From: Phragmites australis
Taxonomy: Eukaryota; Streptophyta; Magnoliopsida; Poales; Poaceae
Direction: 5' to 3'
NCBI RefSeq assembly: GCF_958298935.1
Contig: NC_084930.1
Span: 20,372,001 to 20,436,000 of the forward strand
Length of the DNA: 64,000 nucleotides
Shown: positions 34,799 to 47,590 of the stretch, in pieces
Position numbering within the stretch: position 1 is the first letter of the stretch
Layout of the letters: each line of letters begins with the position of its first letter
The notes under the pieces: model-generated
Told to the model about the DNA's origin: nothing
Seen by the model: only the letters and a program-made list of their open reading frames with translations
Databases searched by the model: none
Made by a program: the position numbers and the translations under genes

Positions 34799-37700
34799 AT
34801 GACGAAGTCTAAACTTCAATGTGTGAGCGACAAGGCTCCATCGACGCTGTACTTCGGGGTCAGTCAGTGCATTGAAGAACAAATCAAGTCTCTAGTGGAG
34901 AAGGGTTCGGTTTAGGATCTAAATGATGCCTGGTTATATTCACCTCAGGAGATGACGGGAGCATGCCCGATCTTCCGAAAGGTAATATGACAAGTCGATT
35001 CGGTGGAGCTTTGATGTGGATGATCCAAAGGCTCTGGCCAAAATAGATCAAGAACCCTCACAACTACTACACCATTACTCCGTGGTTATTAACCGTGCCA
35101 AGGCATTGTTGACCTCGCCAAGAAGGCTTTTCCTGCGAGCGAATTGAGAACACAAACAAGAATAGGAAGATGTAATCTGAATATTGTTTATTACTAATGA
35201 AGTATTTGAGTTGGGGTTCTACAAACTGATATACAACAAAACTATCTAAAACAGAATAATCTAAGCAAAACCTAAGCCTAAACTACAATGACTACTGTAT
35301 ATATATTTGGGGGAATGTGAGGAGGTCGGCATAGGGCTATGCAGCCATGCATAGAGGCGTACACAACCTGGACTCCGACCCCGAGACGATTACAAGACCT
35401 GACAAGACCCAAAATGGTAATGCAACATTCATAGACTCTGACTTAGCTATAAGGAATATTTAGTTGAGACTAGATCCACTCGAAAGGGATCGTCATAAGC
35501 ATTCCAACAAGTCCAAGAACGCCTCAAACGGACTTCGTATGTGAGAGTTATGCCCGTTTTACTGACGTGATGTCCTTCGACTCCGAGTAGAACTTGGAGT
35601 TCAATTAGAGCACAATTTCAAGTCTGAGTAGACTTTTCCTTCAATTGATGATGTCCAGATAAGCTTGTGATGCTTCTTCCATGTTCCTAAGCAGCAAAAT
35701 AACAAAAAATTTAGTAGTATCCTATTCTTTACTAAGAAATTATGAATAGTGAGCAATGAGTTCACCTTGTGTGTATCCGAAGGAGCGATGTCCTTATCAG
35801 GAGATAACATCGTGGTCACATGAAGGTATGTTTGTTGTCTTCTACGAGTTCTTTGCCGCTGGCCTCTGCTTCCCCTGGATTTCTATACTGGCCGGTGTGT
35901 TGAATCGGTACTAGTTGTAGATCCAGCAGCTGATGATGAATGCCTGTTCGACTCTCAACTTTTGCGTGGGCTTGGTACTCACAGGGCTCAAAACCTAGCG
36001 CTCTGGATTTTTTGGTCTTGCATTACGTGCATTGCTAGGCAAAGAAGGTAGTGTTTAATGGGGAGGAGCATGTTGCAACATATGGCATCATCATCTTCAT
36101 TCCCTTCACGGGGGTGCAGGTGCCTGTGAGGGCCTAACAGAATTAGTGGGGTAATTACTGGACCGAGTTCTAGTTTTACCATAAGATTTTCGCATTGGTT
36201 GAAGATGTCCTCTGATAAGGAGATCCTATTCTGAAGGAGGCCATCGGTGGAGGTCACTAATGATGTCCGCGCAAGGACCAGGACCATCACAGCTATTTAT
36301 AAGCATCTTGGCTTCCGCAACCTAGTTGAGGACTACTGCGCAGCTAGGGTTAGCCCACTCTCCTTTAGTTGAAAGTTTGATATGCAACCTACAGTATCTT
36401 TGGACGCACTTCAGGCTTTAAATATTCATCTTGAAGGGGCGCTAGGTGAGTATCTTCGAGTGTCCGATGTCCCCTTTAGGTGAAATTACTTTGATTGCTT
36501 ATTCTTTATTTCAGTGAGCGCAAAGGAGGCCGAGGTAGAAGTGGAGGTCCTGCTCGGGCTATATACATGGTTTGAGCATGAAGAATTAACTACGAGGGTG
36601 AAGGGGGGATGACTCAACAGCATCATGGACAGCCTATCTTTGCCCTATGGGCCCCTCTCTCTGCCTCTCAAGGTTACACGAAGGCAAAAAACAATAGAAG
36701 TGACCACCAATGATACCTCAGCTTCTGTCACTACCGTGAAGGCCCATCGTCATGGTTTCGAGTGGCATAACGAGCCAGGACCAAAGAAGCATTGGGTTAT
36801 CCCTATCATCGAAGTCCACAGTGACAACCACAGTGGTGTGTCTTCAAAATTAGTTGGAGATGGTGATGTGTTAGCCTCCATTTTTTATTTAGATCCAGAG
36901 CGTGACAAGGAGGATGCCGCCGTGTACTCACCCCCCGTAGAGGACACTAAAGGCTCTACTGAACATGTGGTACATGCTCACTCAGACATGGGTGGAGAGG
37001 AGACTTCAGGTACCCTTCTTCTAGTCTTGTTTTATCATTTTGGTATGCTTGACCTTACTCTTTGTTGCGTAGTAGAGAGCACCTCTCATGCCATGCTCCT
37101 CCGCCAAAACTCGGGCAACCTTGAGGATCCCCTGGCTAAGCAGTAGCACCTCAGCCTCTAAAGGTTTCAACTATAACGACCTCTTCAAGAGGCCATCGTC
37201 CAAGTAGTCCCTTCTCGTGCTCAACGAGTCACTACAGAAGACCCTGGTCGAGTCGATGGTGACACAATAAACCCCCACTGACTTTATGGACCATTTTTTT
37301 CTGCCACAGATGAAGGTACACATTCATGTGTTTTTTTAATGTTGTTTTGTCATTACTAACCTATGCGTCTATTTGTAAAAGGGGTTGGTTTTGGCGTGGG
37401 GTGCTTGGATGATTATTGCCCATGTCGGGACCCAGCTTGAAGAAGCCATGTCCAAGCATTTTCATGCTGAGGAAGAGGTTAAGGAACTCCAGGCCAACCT
37501 CAAGGAAGAGCACAAGCTGTGACTTGCATCAGAGGGTGCCTTGAGGATGAAAAGAAGTGGTGGCATGCTTCTGATGATGCCCTCGAAGGAGAAGAGAAGC
37601 ATCAGCATGTTTCGAATGTTGCCCTTAAAGAGAAAAAGTAGAAGTGCTCAATTTGAAGGCCCCTCTTGAAAAGGAGCGAGAACTGGCACTTGTCTCTGTT

Positions 37701-38240
37701 GCCACCTTCGAGTAGGAGAAAGCAGCCCTCTAGCACAAGAAGGTAGCCCAAGAGGATTCCACCATTTCCTTTGAGCAGAAAAAGGGGGCCCTCGAGTGGG
37801 AGAAGATGGTCCTAGAGAAGGATCTTGACGATCTCATGAAGAATGCCTACACCACTTCTGCTGCAGTGTCCCAACTGCTCTACGAGCTAGGCTTGGTTGA
37901 TACTCCTCCCCTTTCAGCCGAAGCTGATACCCAAGGTGTTCTCGAGTGGATTGGTCATGTCACCTCTTTCTTTAGGAGCGGCGCGTGCACTTTTGGCAAC
38001 TTTTGCATTATGGTATCCATCAACCCCACTTTGGCTACTTTGAGGGCTACTAGCTATTCCAATTTTGAGGCTCTTAGCACACCAAGTTATGAGCTCCCCG
38101 TGGGAACCGCTGCAAAGGTTGCGGGTCATGGAGTGAAACCAATCACTCGTGCCTTCTTTGATAAGTTATGGTATACCCGTGGCCAAGAAGAAGCCTATGC
38201 CAGTGCCCGAACCATTGGGATCGGCACCTTAGTATAAGTG
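34799..38240 (+). pseudogene. PF04195-type ('putative gypsy type transposon') gene, broken
   Basis: The start is ATG 34799, about 170 bp after a TATA box. The N-terminal part reads MTKSKLQCVSDKAPSTLYFG. After the solo LTR (34953-35799) the frame resumes with FVVFYEFFAAGLCFPW, resembling the PF04195 domain found in non-autonomous grass gypsy elements. Next comes a hydrophilic segment (36625-37140), perhaps with an intron after about 37010. The last part is a Glu/Lys-rich coiled-coil-like region (37440-37870) ending in 37806-38237 (SQLLYELGLVDTPP, ITRAFFDKLWYTRGQEEAYA). Many stops show decay. The role in the element is unknown; it may be gag-like. Confidence 0.6.
34953..35799 (-). mobile_element. 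Solo LTR (847 bp) with TSD GGAGA
   Basis: GGAGA occurs at 34948-34952 and 35800-35804. On the minus strand it begins TGATAAGGACATCGCTCC, the CRM-like LTR start, and it resembles the LTRs of the element at 38577-46428 along its length. A minus-strand TATA-like ATATATATAC sits near 35300. It interrupts the PF04195-type gene. Confidence 0.92.
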
Positions 38241-38576
38241 GCAGCTGCACCTGAAGGGTCAAGTGGTGGAGATGCGGCAGAGGGAGGCCAAGGTGGAGAA
38301 GTCAACATTGGTGGAGCCCAGGTGTGAATTTTCGACCCTGGCTCTGCCAATGTCCTTACTAATCCTAGGATAGGTCGTAGGCGAAGGCCTCTGCTCTGAT
38401 TTTGTAAATAATTTGGTCTTTGTTAGTCTTCTTGTAAGGAAAACTTTTTGTAATGGAACAAACTTTTGTTAGCTATGTCTCTTAATCTTCCTCTTTCCTT
38501 TTTTAGCGTTTCAAACACTCTGCCATGCATGGCCTTTGTCATATTTTCAGGTAGGAGAAGACCCTATCATCGGGCC
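38241..38576 (+). other. 3' flank of the PF04195-type gene
   Basis: Probable 3' UTR and element sequence up to the TSD GGGCC of the next insertion. It resumes at 46429. Confidence 0.45.
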
Positions 38577-39508
38577 TGATGCGTGTTTGCCCGATCTTCC
38601 GAAGGTAATATGATAAGTCGATTAGTGGAGTTTCGACGTTGATGATCCAAAGGCTCCAATCAGAACAGATCAAGAACCCTTGCAACCACTACACCACTAC
38701 TCCGTGGTTATCAACCGTGCCAAGACGCGCTTGATCTCACCAAGAAGGCTTTTCCTACAAGCGAATTGAGAACACAAGCAAGAACAGGTAGATGTAATCT
38801 AAATATTGCTAATTACCAATGAAGAACTCGAGCTTGGGGTTCAACAAACCAATAAATGGTGAAACTGTATTAAACAGAATAATCTAAGTTAAACCTAAAC
38901 CTAAACTACGATGGCTACTGTGTATATATAGCGGGGGCGTGAGGAGGTCAACCTAGGGTTGTGCAACCTTGAAGAGAGGTGTGTACAACCTGGACTCCGA
39001 CTCCGACACGATTACAAAACCCGACAGGGTTCAAATCAGTGATGCAGCACCTTATTCCTTTGATTCTGACTAAACTATAAGGAATATTTGGTCGAGCGCA
39101 TATCCATTGTAAAGGACTCATCGTAAGCTTTCCAGAATGTCCAAAATTTCCTAAAACAATCTTCATATGAGAGAGTTATGCTTGTTTTACTGACGTGTTG
39201 TCCTGGAACTCGACTTCGACCATGACCACGACTTCGACCACGACCATGACTAGAGCTTAGCCTTGAGTCCAAGTAGACTTGTCCTTCGAGGAGTGACATC
39301 CGAGTAAGGTTGTGGTGCTTCTCCCATGTTCCTATGCAATAAAACATCACAGGTATTTAGTAGTAATCTATCCAAGGAAACATGAATAGCAAGGAAATGA
39401 GTTCACCTGGTGGTCTAATTGTCTGCACGTGCTCTTGTAATTGGACCTTGTATGATTTGAGGATTATTGGTGGTATTGATCATATCTGAAGGATTCATGT
39501 GCTCATCA
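38577..39508 (-). repeat. 3' LTR of the old CRM-like element
   Basis: 932 bp. In a ~265 bp stretch compared by eye, about 20 positions differ from the other LTR. It includes QGPITRARA coding sequence at its start, the same tail-in-LTR design as the young element. A short direct repeat of TTCGACCACGACCATGAC units lies at about 39225-39250. Confidence 0.9.
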
Positions 39509-42500
39509 TCCTGCCCCTCTTTAATTGGAGTCATCCTCAACTCAAGCTCATCTTCTTCTCTCAAATATGGCTTCAAATCTAAAATGTTAAACGTGGGACT
39601 AACCCCAAAATCTGCAGGTATGTCCAATTTGTATGCATTGTTATTGATTTTCTCAATTATCTTAAATGGTCTATAAGCTCTAGACATCAACTATGATTTT
39701 CTTAGTTCTGGAAACCTATCCTTCCTCAAATGCAACCAAACTAAATCACCTGGTTCAAATTTTATTTCCTTCCTACCTTTACTTCCAGCAATCTTATACT
39801 TTTTAGTTATGCTCTCTATATTCTTTTTAGTTGTGTCATGCAACTTAAGAATAAACTCAGCACGTTTCTTAGCATCTAAATTAAGTCTTTCAAAAGTAGG
39901 CAAAGGTAGTAAATAAATAGGAGCACGAGGATTAAATCCATACACTGCCTGGAACGGACTTACCTTGGTGGTGGAGTGTACTGACCTATTGTAAGAAAAT
40001 TCAATATGCGGTAAATACTCTTCCCACATCCTCAAATTCTTCTTTAGAACTGCCCGTAAGATGGTCGATAATGTGCGGTTAATGACCTCTGTTTGACCAT
40101 CAATTTAGGGGTGACACGTAGTAGAAAATAGTAGCTTTGTCCCCAATTTATTTCAATGTGATCTCCAAAAGTGACTCAAAAACTTTATGTCATGATCCGA
40201 GACGATAGTATTAGGCACTCCATATAGTCGAACGATTTCCCAGAAAAACAAATCAGCTATATTTGTAGCATCATCGCTCTTGCGACAAGGTATAAAATGT
40301 GCCATTTCAGAGAATTGATCCACAACTACAAATATGATATCCCTCCCCGTCATTGTCTTAGGCAATCCTAAAACAAAATCCATAGAAATATCCTCCCAAG
40401 AAACACTAGGAACAGGAAGAGGCATGTAAAGGCCATGTGGATTTAAGCGAGACTTAGCTTTATTGCAAGTGGTGCAACATGACACGTAGCGCTCGATGTC
40501 ACATCTCATCTTTGGCCAAAAGAAATGAGCGGCCAACACATCTTCAGTCTTCTTTGCTCCAAAATGTGCCATCAATCTTCCTCCATGCGCCTCCTGCTAC
40601 AACAAAAGACAAACAGAGCTAGCCGGAATACATAGCTTGTTAGCACGATAGAGCAATCCATCATTCAGCACAAATTTATTCTATGCTTTCCCTTCTGTAC
40701 AATGTTCAAGCACTTATTTAAAGTCTAAATCAGTAGCATATAAGTCCTTAATGGTCTCTAAACCAAAAATCTTATGATCAAGTTGAGATAACATGGTATA
40801 ACGCCTAGAAAGCACATCAGCAATCACATTGTCTTTTCCTTTCTTATATTTTATGACATATGAGAAACGACTCAATAAATTCTATCCATTTAGCATGTCA
40901 TTTATTCAGTTTAGCTTGACTTCGAATATATTTCAGCGATTCATGGTCAGAATGTATAACAAATTCTTTGGGCCATAGGTAATGTTGCCACGTTTCAAGA
41001 ACACGAACTAAAGTATAAAATTATTTATCATAAGTGGAATAATTCAAACTTGACCCACTTAATTTCTCGCTGAAATAAGCAATAGGTTTACCTTCTTGAA
41101 TTAGCACACCTCCGATTCCAATCCCACTAACATCACATTCTACCAAAATCAGATAAGTTTCTCTTTCAACAACTTGAATGCTTTTTCTTGTGTAGGTCCC
41201 CATTTGAAAATTACTCCTTTCTTTGTCAACTCGTTTAATGGAGCAGCAATGGTGCTGAAATTCCGCACAAATCATCGATAAAAACCCGCAAGACCATGAA
41301 AGCTTCTTACTTGAGTAACAATCGCAGGGGTCGGTCAGCTCTTTATGGCTTTGATTTTTGTTTCATCCACCTCTATTCCCCGTGGAGTAACAACATAGCC
41401 AAGAAAAGAAACTCGATCCGTGCAAAAGGTGCACTTTTCGAGGTTACCGAACAAACGTGCATCTCTCAAAGCATTAAAAACAGCACATAACTGATCAAAG
41501 TGATGTTCTTATGACTTGCTGTAAATCAAGATATCATCAAAAAAAACACCACAAATCTTTCAATGAAAGCACGTAAAACTCCGTTCATCAATCGCATGAA
41601 AGTATTGGGTGCATTAGTTACCCCAAAAGGCATTACTAACCATTCGTACAAACCAAACTTAGTTTTAAATGCAGTCTTCCATTCATCTTCAAGTTTCATT
41701 CTAATCTAGTGGTATCTACTTCGCAAGTCAATTTTAGTGAAAATTATAGAACCACTCAATTCATCAAGCATGTCATCTAGTCTAGGGATAGGGTGACAAT
41801 ATCTGATAATAATATTATTGATGGCTCTACAATCAACACACATACGCTAACAACCATCTTTCTTACGAACCAAAAGAACGGGAACAGCACAAGGGCTAAG
41901 ACTTTCTCATACAGCCCGTGGTCCAAAAGGTCTTGGATTTGTCGCTGAATTTCCTTAGTCTCTTCTTGATTGATCCTATATGCAACATAGTTTGGCAAAG
42001 TTGCTCCCGGAATCAAATCAATTTGATGCTCAATCCCTCGAATAGGTGGTAATCCCGGGGGTACCTCAGCTGGAAATACATCCACAAACTCCTGCAAAAG
42101 GTTAGCACCAGCAAGAGGCAAAGAGGTAGATATATCCTCAAGTGAAACTAAAGCATCTTTGCATATCAAAGCATAGCATGGTAGCTCATTATCACAAATT
42201 TCAGTAAGGTCAGATTTAGTGGCAAGCAAAACACACCCTTTCAGTTTAATTCTATCGGACTTAGAAGTTGTTGCTTTCTCCTTTTTGGGTGGAAAACTTT
42301 TTTTGCTACTTGCTAATTTTCAAATTCATTCTCAAGCTCTTTTTTCTTATTTTCAGCTATCTCTTGTTCACATTTCACAATTTTAGCAGGGGTTAAAGTT
42401 AGAAAAGTTATTTTCTTTCCTTTATGCATAAGAGTATACTTTTTACTTCTACCATGATGTGTTGCATCAGTATCAAACTCCCATGGTCGTCCTAGCAAAA

Positions 42501-44160
42501 GAGAGCATGCTTGCATGGGAACTACATTGAAATCAGCACAATCATGGTATGAACCAATAGAAAAATGCACCCTAGCTGTTTGCATTACCTTCACCTTACC
42601 GCTATTGTTAAACTACTGAATGTGGTATGGATGCAGATGTGTTCTTGCTGGAAAGGAAAATTTCTTGATCAAATCTGAACTTACTAAATTGTTGCAGCTT
42701 CCTCCATCAATAATGACTCGAACACGAAAGTCCTTGACTATGAGAAACATCTGAAATAGATTATGGCATTGTAACTGTTCCGCTTGCTCCATTTGAGTAC
42801 TTAACACTCACTGCACAGTGAGTGTCCTATAATTCTCCATAGCAGTTCCACTCAATTCTTCCTCATGGTCGATATCCATCTCGAGTTCATCCTCTTTACC
42901 TGCAAGGTTAGCTGCAAGAGCATATTCATCCTCAACATCACTAGCACTTACATATCCACTGTCCTCTGTTGCAATGTATGCTCACTGACTTGGGCAATCC
43001 TTCATAATGTGGCCCATTCCCTTGCATTGGTGGCATACAATCCCGGTCGATTGGCTTGTAGAGGCAACCGAAGAAGAGCTCTTAGCTGGACCCTGCACAC
43101 TTACGGATTTGCTTACCTCAGGAGCGTGTGACAGTGTTGGGGGTACTGCTGAACGTGCCGTACTCGAGAAGGGGGCAGTAGACCGTGAAACTGAATGTGG
43201 GGCTGTTTTGTCTTGACCCGGCGTTGATTTTGAAGAAGTCGAGCTTCCAAAATTGTTCCTTGGCCTCTGTTGTCATCCCTGCAAATCTTTTTCTGCCAAA
43301 CACACAAGTTGGAACAATCTAGGAACACTATCGTATTCTTTGTAATCAACTATGTCCTGAATTTCACGCCTTAACCCTCCATAAAAGCGTGTCGTTGCAG
43401 CCTCTTCATCCTTAATAATATCACAACGCAACATACTAATTTGTAGCTCCTAATAATATTCTTCTATGGATCTATCACCTTGGTTTAAGCGCTGTAATTT
43501 CTTACACAAATCACGTTTAAAATAGGGTGGAACAAATCTGTTACGCATAGCAACCTTCAATGCATTCCATTTCGTAGGCGCTAATCCATCAATGCAAATT
43601 CTATTCCAGCAGATGATTGCAAAATCTTTAAATTCACTAGTGGCTTGCCTAACTCTATGCACTTCAAGAACCAAATGAGCATTAAATTTCTGTTCGACCG
43701 TCATCTCTCAATCTAAATACTTTTCAGCATCATAAGCACAAACAAAAGATGGTATAGTAAACTTAACCTTAGCAAATGGATCATCATTAACACGTGGGTT
43801 ATGTTGCTGAAAATCATTACCTCTCATACCTTGATGGTTGAAGTTCAATCGATTCCGTTGTCGTGCATCAAAGGCATCATGTTCTTGCCTCAAAATTTGT
43901 TCATCTGCGATGGACTCCTCTTGTTCATGAGCTGCAACATGAGGATCCCCAGTCGACTATTGTTTGGTGGCAGATTAACCAATCGATCAAAGCGTGTATT
44001 GAGTATTGCAATGCTTTCATTGAGTCATTGTGATGCGGTATTGGTTCCCGCAAGCTTCTTGTCAATGTCGTTACTAACAGTTTGCCGATGATCATCCAAC
44101 AACATTGTGAGTTCTTCTCTCAAAACACACTCTTTCGCATCCGATGTTTCACTTGCCATG
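39415..44160 (-). pseudogene. Gag-Pol of the old CRM-like element, disrupted
   Basis: From right to left on the minus strand come gag (44160-43450; [25 protein letters not shown]) and a CCHC-like knuckle near 43000. Protease (42807-42613; [12 protein letters not shown]), reverse transcriptase (42229 to about 41500), RNase H (41275-41021), integrase (40575-39691; [20 protein letters not shown]) and the GPY/F region (39690-39415) follow. Frames change and stops occur at least between each of these blocks, and the reverse transcriptase is poorly preserved. It cannot make a working polyprotein. Confidence 0.85.
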
Positions 44161-44755
44161 GTAAGTAGTAGATAGAAGATAACAAAAGATATTATCCCTA
44201 TCGACTACTAGGTGGTGGAGGTAGAGTCACACACTCTCAAGCATCTTACCATGCTCTTGCAAGTGTTCTTACCATACACAGCAGTTGGCACAACTGGTGG
44301 CTAGTTCGTGATACCTTATCGGGTGCGAGTGAGGTAGTTGCAAGGGGAGAAACCGTTCTGATCAAGAGAAGGTGTAGCTTGGACAGGTAATATTTAGTAG
44401 CAAGGAATAGCAATAATTGAATTCAGATTAGCAAAGCTAAATAAAATTCCATAGCACTCGTCACAGTTGCTGGCCCGAACATGTTCCTAGAACTAGTTCA
44501 AGCAAGCCGAAAACTATAACAGATACCAGCACAATGGAACAAAATTCACAATGCAAATTGATTCCTTTTTTTTTAATTCTCTCTCTTTTTTGCGATCTTT
44601 GCTTCTTCTCCTTTTTTTTCTTTGCTTCTTTCTTTCTTTTCTTTTCTTTCTTTCTTTTTTTTTGCAAATGTGACACAAACTCAAAACTCTTCTACTGTCT
44701 TTTCTAAGACCAGTGAGGTATGTGGGTCACAAACTTTTTTTCGGAGAGTAGGTGT

Positions 44756-44760
<5 letters not shown>

Positions 44761-44804
<44 letters not shown>
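44761..44804. repeat. (CT)n microsatellite
   Basis: 22 CT units lie in the leader of the old CRM-like element. The preceding 44560-44660 is a T-rich polypyrimidine stretch. Confidence 0.95.
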
Positions 44805-44807
<3 letters not shown>

Positions 44808-44819
44808 CTCTGGCTACCT

Positions 44820-45185
44820 CTGTTTTGGCTATGGTGGTCAGATCCGAGAAGGTGGATGACTCCGACTAAGTGGTCGGATCCTAGAGGGTGGATGGAGTGA
44901 CTGGTCGGACAATGAGTGGATGGTCGGAATGACTGGTCAGACCCCGAGTGGGTGATCGGAGTGACTGGTGGGTAGTCGGAGTGACTGGTCGGGACCACGA
45001 GTGAGTGGTCGGAGTGAGTGGTTGGACCCCGAGTGGGTGGTCGGAGTGACTGGTTGGGACCCTGAGTGAGTGGTCAGAGTGACTGGTCGGGACCCCAGGG
45101 GTGGTCGGAGTGACTGGTCAGAGTGAGTGGTCGGGACCCAAGGGGTGGTCGAAGTGACTGGTCGGGACCCCGAGTGGGACAGAAA
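44820..45185. repeat. Minisatellite in the element's leader
   Basis: Variants of GTGGTCGGAGTGACTGG and TCGGGACCCCGAGTG alternate about ten times, with units of roughly 30-35 bp that vary in length. It lies between the primer-binding site and gag of the old CRM-like element. Confidence 0.85.
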
Positions 45186-45487
45186 CTCGGCTATAGCAGA
45201 CTAGTCAAGCCGAGTAACTCGACAACTAAATTAGCAAATACTTGATGCTAGAAACTAGAACATGATGACTCAACCATCAAAGAGACACCGACGATGGACT
45301 CAAACTCAACAACGCGAAAACTGAAAACAAATTGCAAAAGGCACAAAGTTGTTTGGACAGTAGGAAACTAGGACCTAAATCCTTTTTTTTTTGTAGGGTA
45401 ATTTTCTAGAATCAGGGTAAAGGAACTCGACAAAACAAAAGGGATAACTGAGATTACCTAACAAGCTACCGAGGCTCTAATTACACT

Positions 45488-46428
45488 TGATGCGTGTTTG
45501 CCTGATCTTCCGAAAGTAATATGATAAGTCGATTAGTAGAGTTTCGACGTTAATGATCCAAAGGCTCTGATCAGAACAGATCAAGAACCCTCGCAACCAC
45601 TACACCACTACTATGTGGTTATCAACCGTGCCAAGACACAGTTGAACTCGCCAAGAAGGCTTTTCCTGCAAGCGAATCGAGAACACAAGCAAGAACAGGT
45701 AGATGCAATCTGAATGTGGCTAATTACCAATGAAGCACTCGAGCTTGGGGTTCAATAAACCGATAAATGGTGAAACTGTATTAAATAGAATAATCTAAGT
45801 TAAACCTAAGCCTAAACTACAATGGCTATTGTGTATATATAGGGGGCGTGATGAGGTCTACCTAGGGTTGTGCAACCGTGGAGAGAGGCGTGCACAACCT
45901 GGACTCTGACTCCAACACGATTACAAAACCCGGCAGGGTCCAAAACAGTGATGCGGCACCTTATTCCTTTGACTCTAACTAAACTATAAGGAATATTTGA
46001 TCGAGCTCATATCCATTGGAAAGGGCTCTCGTAAGCTTTCCATAATGTCCAAGATTGCCTAAAATGGACTTTGTATGAGAGAGTTATGCCCGTTTTACTG
46101 ACGTGTTGTCCTGGAACTCGACTTCGACCACGACCATGACTTCGACCACGACCACGACTTCGACCACAACCATGACTAGAGCTCAGCCTTGAGTCCGAGT
46201 AGACTTGGCCTTCGAGGAGTGACATCTGAGTAAGGTTGTGGTGCTTCTCCCACGTTCCTATGCAATAAAACATCACAAGAATTTAATCCATCCAAGGAAA
46301 CATGAACAGCAAGGAACGAGTTCACCTGGTAGTCTAATTGTCGTGCACGTGCTCTTGTAATTGGACCTTGTATGATTTGAGGATTATTGGTAGTATTGAT
46401 CATATCCAAAGGAGTCATGAGCTCATCA
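45488..46428 (-). repeat. 5' LTR of the old CRM-like element
   Basis: 941 bp. The extra length against the 3' LTR fits more copies of the CGACCACGACTT-type repeat at 46120-46175. A minus-strand TATA-like TATATATA box lies near 45835. Confidence 0.9.
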
Positions 46429-46740
46429 GGGCCCCTACCCGAAGAGGACTGTGCTGGATGTTATGCCTTTAGTGATGGAGTATAAAGGACTTTATATGTT
46501 TTGCGCAGCATGGCGAAGATTTTTATGTATGTATCTCCTTGGAGACTTCAAAGATTATTACCATTGGCGAAGGGCCATTAAGGATGCTTGTGACATCAAG
46601 GTTTGGGAGTTCTGGCTAACCTTTGACAATTTAGTTTTAGAAGCTCGACGAAAGCGCAGGGGGGCTCAGCTTTTTTCATAGGTAGAGCTCCTTGTACCAA
46701 AGGGATCGGTCGAAGGAACATAGGCTAACTAAAAGAATTT
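46429..46740 (+). pseudogene. ORF of unknown function after the old CRM-like element
   Basis: An open frame at 46451-46681 encodes 76 residues (MLDVMPLVMEYKGLYMFCAAW, then KDYYHWRRAIKDACDIK). Composition looks protein-like, and it continues the sequence broken at 38576. I do not recognise it. It is probably another part of the PF04195-type element. Confidence 0.35.
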
Positions 46741-47590
46741 GTGACGTCCTAAGAGGGGGTATGCATTAGGACACTTAAAATTATTTGGCTCCAAAATCTT
46801 CACAAGATAAACCTATAACGATTTCTATCTAAATGTGCTCTAGGTTCATATAGTGTGTCTACTCTACCATACAAAAGGTTTGCTACCTATAGCCAACCCT
46901 AGCAAACTACTCTAGGAAGGTAAACAAGTAAGGGTAGATTGCAAGTATGTAAATGCAGAAACATAAAGAATGTAGATAGAGCAAACTCGTCACAAGGGAT
47001 TTTTATCCTGTGGTATCGATGGCATAAACGCCACCCCTAGTCCATGTTGGAGTAGACACCTAGGCTATAGCTCCCGGATGGCACCCGATCATGGCTCTTG
47101 AGCAAGCTAGGCCTCAAGTAGGTTGAGCCACTAAGCTACCAAGGCAAGGCTTCACCACAAGCGTCTCTTCTGGTCACTTGCCACCAGCTTCACTTCAGAG
47201 CTTGAGCCACCAAGGCAAGGATCTCTATATCCCCATACAAGTGTCTTGCTATCGCTCTTCGAGACCATTGCCTTGGTGGCTCAAGCTTCAAAGTGAAGAC
47301 GATGGCAAGTGATCAGAAGAGAGGCTTGTGGTGAAGCCTTGCCTTGGTGGCTTGGTGGCTCAACCTACTTGAGGCATTGGTGGCACAAGGGCCATGATCG
47401 GGTGCTGTCCGGAATCTATAACCTAGGTAGCCGCTCCAACATGGACTAGGGATGGCATTTGTATCATTGATACCACAGGATAAAAATCCCTTGTTCCGAC
47501 TTTGCTTTCTCTACCATCTTTACATTTCCGCATTTACTTCTTTCAATATATCCTTTGCATGTTTACCTTCCTAGAGTAGTTTGCTAGTGT
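46741..47590. repeat. Foldback (hairpin) repeat, copy 1
   Basis: The left arm (46741 to about 47215) starts GTGACGTCCTAAGAGG. It is the reverse complement, with divergence, of the right arm (about 47230-47590), and the arms meet near 47222. Recognisable pairs are GGATTTTTATCCTGTGGTATC / GATACCACAGGATAAAAATC and the CCTAGAGTAGTTTGC block. The right arm is cut by the LTR at 47588. Confidence 0.85.

Larger units (their letters stand above)
38577..46428 (-). mobile_element. Old CRM-like gypsy element (7852 bp) with TSD GGGCC
   Basis: GGGCC occurs at 38572-38576 and 46429-46433. The LTRs are 45488-46428 (5', 941 bp) and 38577-39508 (3', 932 bp). On the minus strand both start TGATGAGC and end CACGCATCA. 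A decayed Met-type primer-binding site (TGTAATTAGAGCC) follows the 5' LTR. Coding domains are present in order but disrupted. It is related to, but a different family from, the element at 15906-23559. Confidence 0.93.

Noticed and set aside
44461..44807. Lys- or Phe/Ser-rich frames
   Set aside because: They come from the polypyrimidine/polypurine tract and the (CT)n microsatellite.
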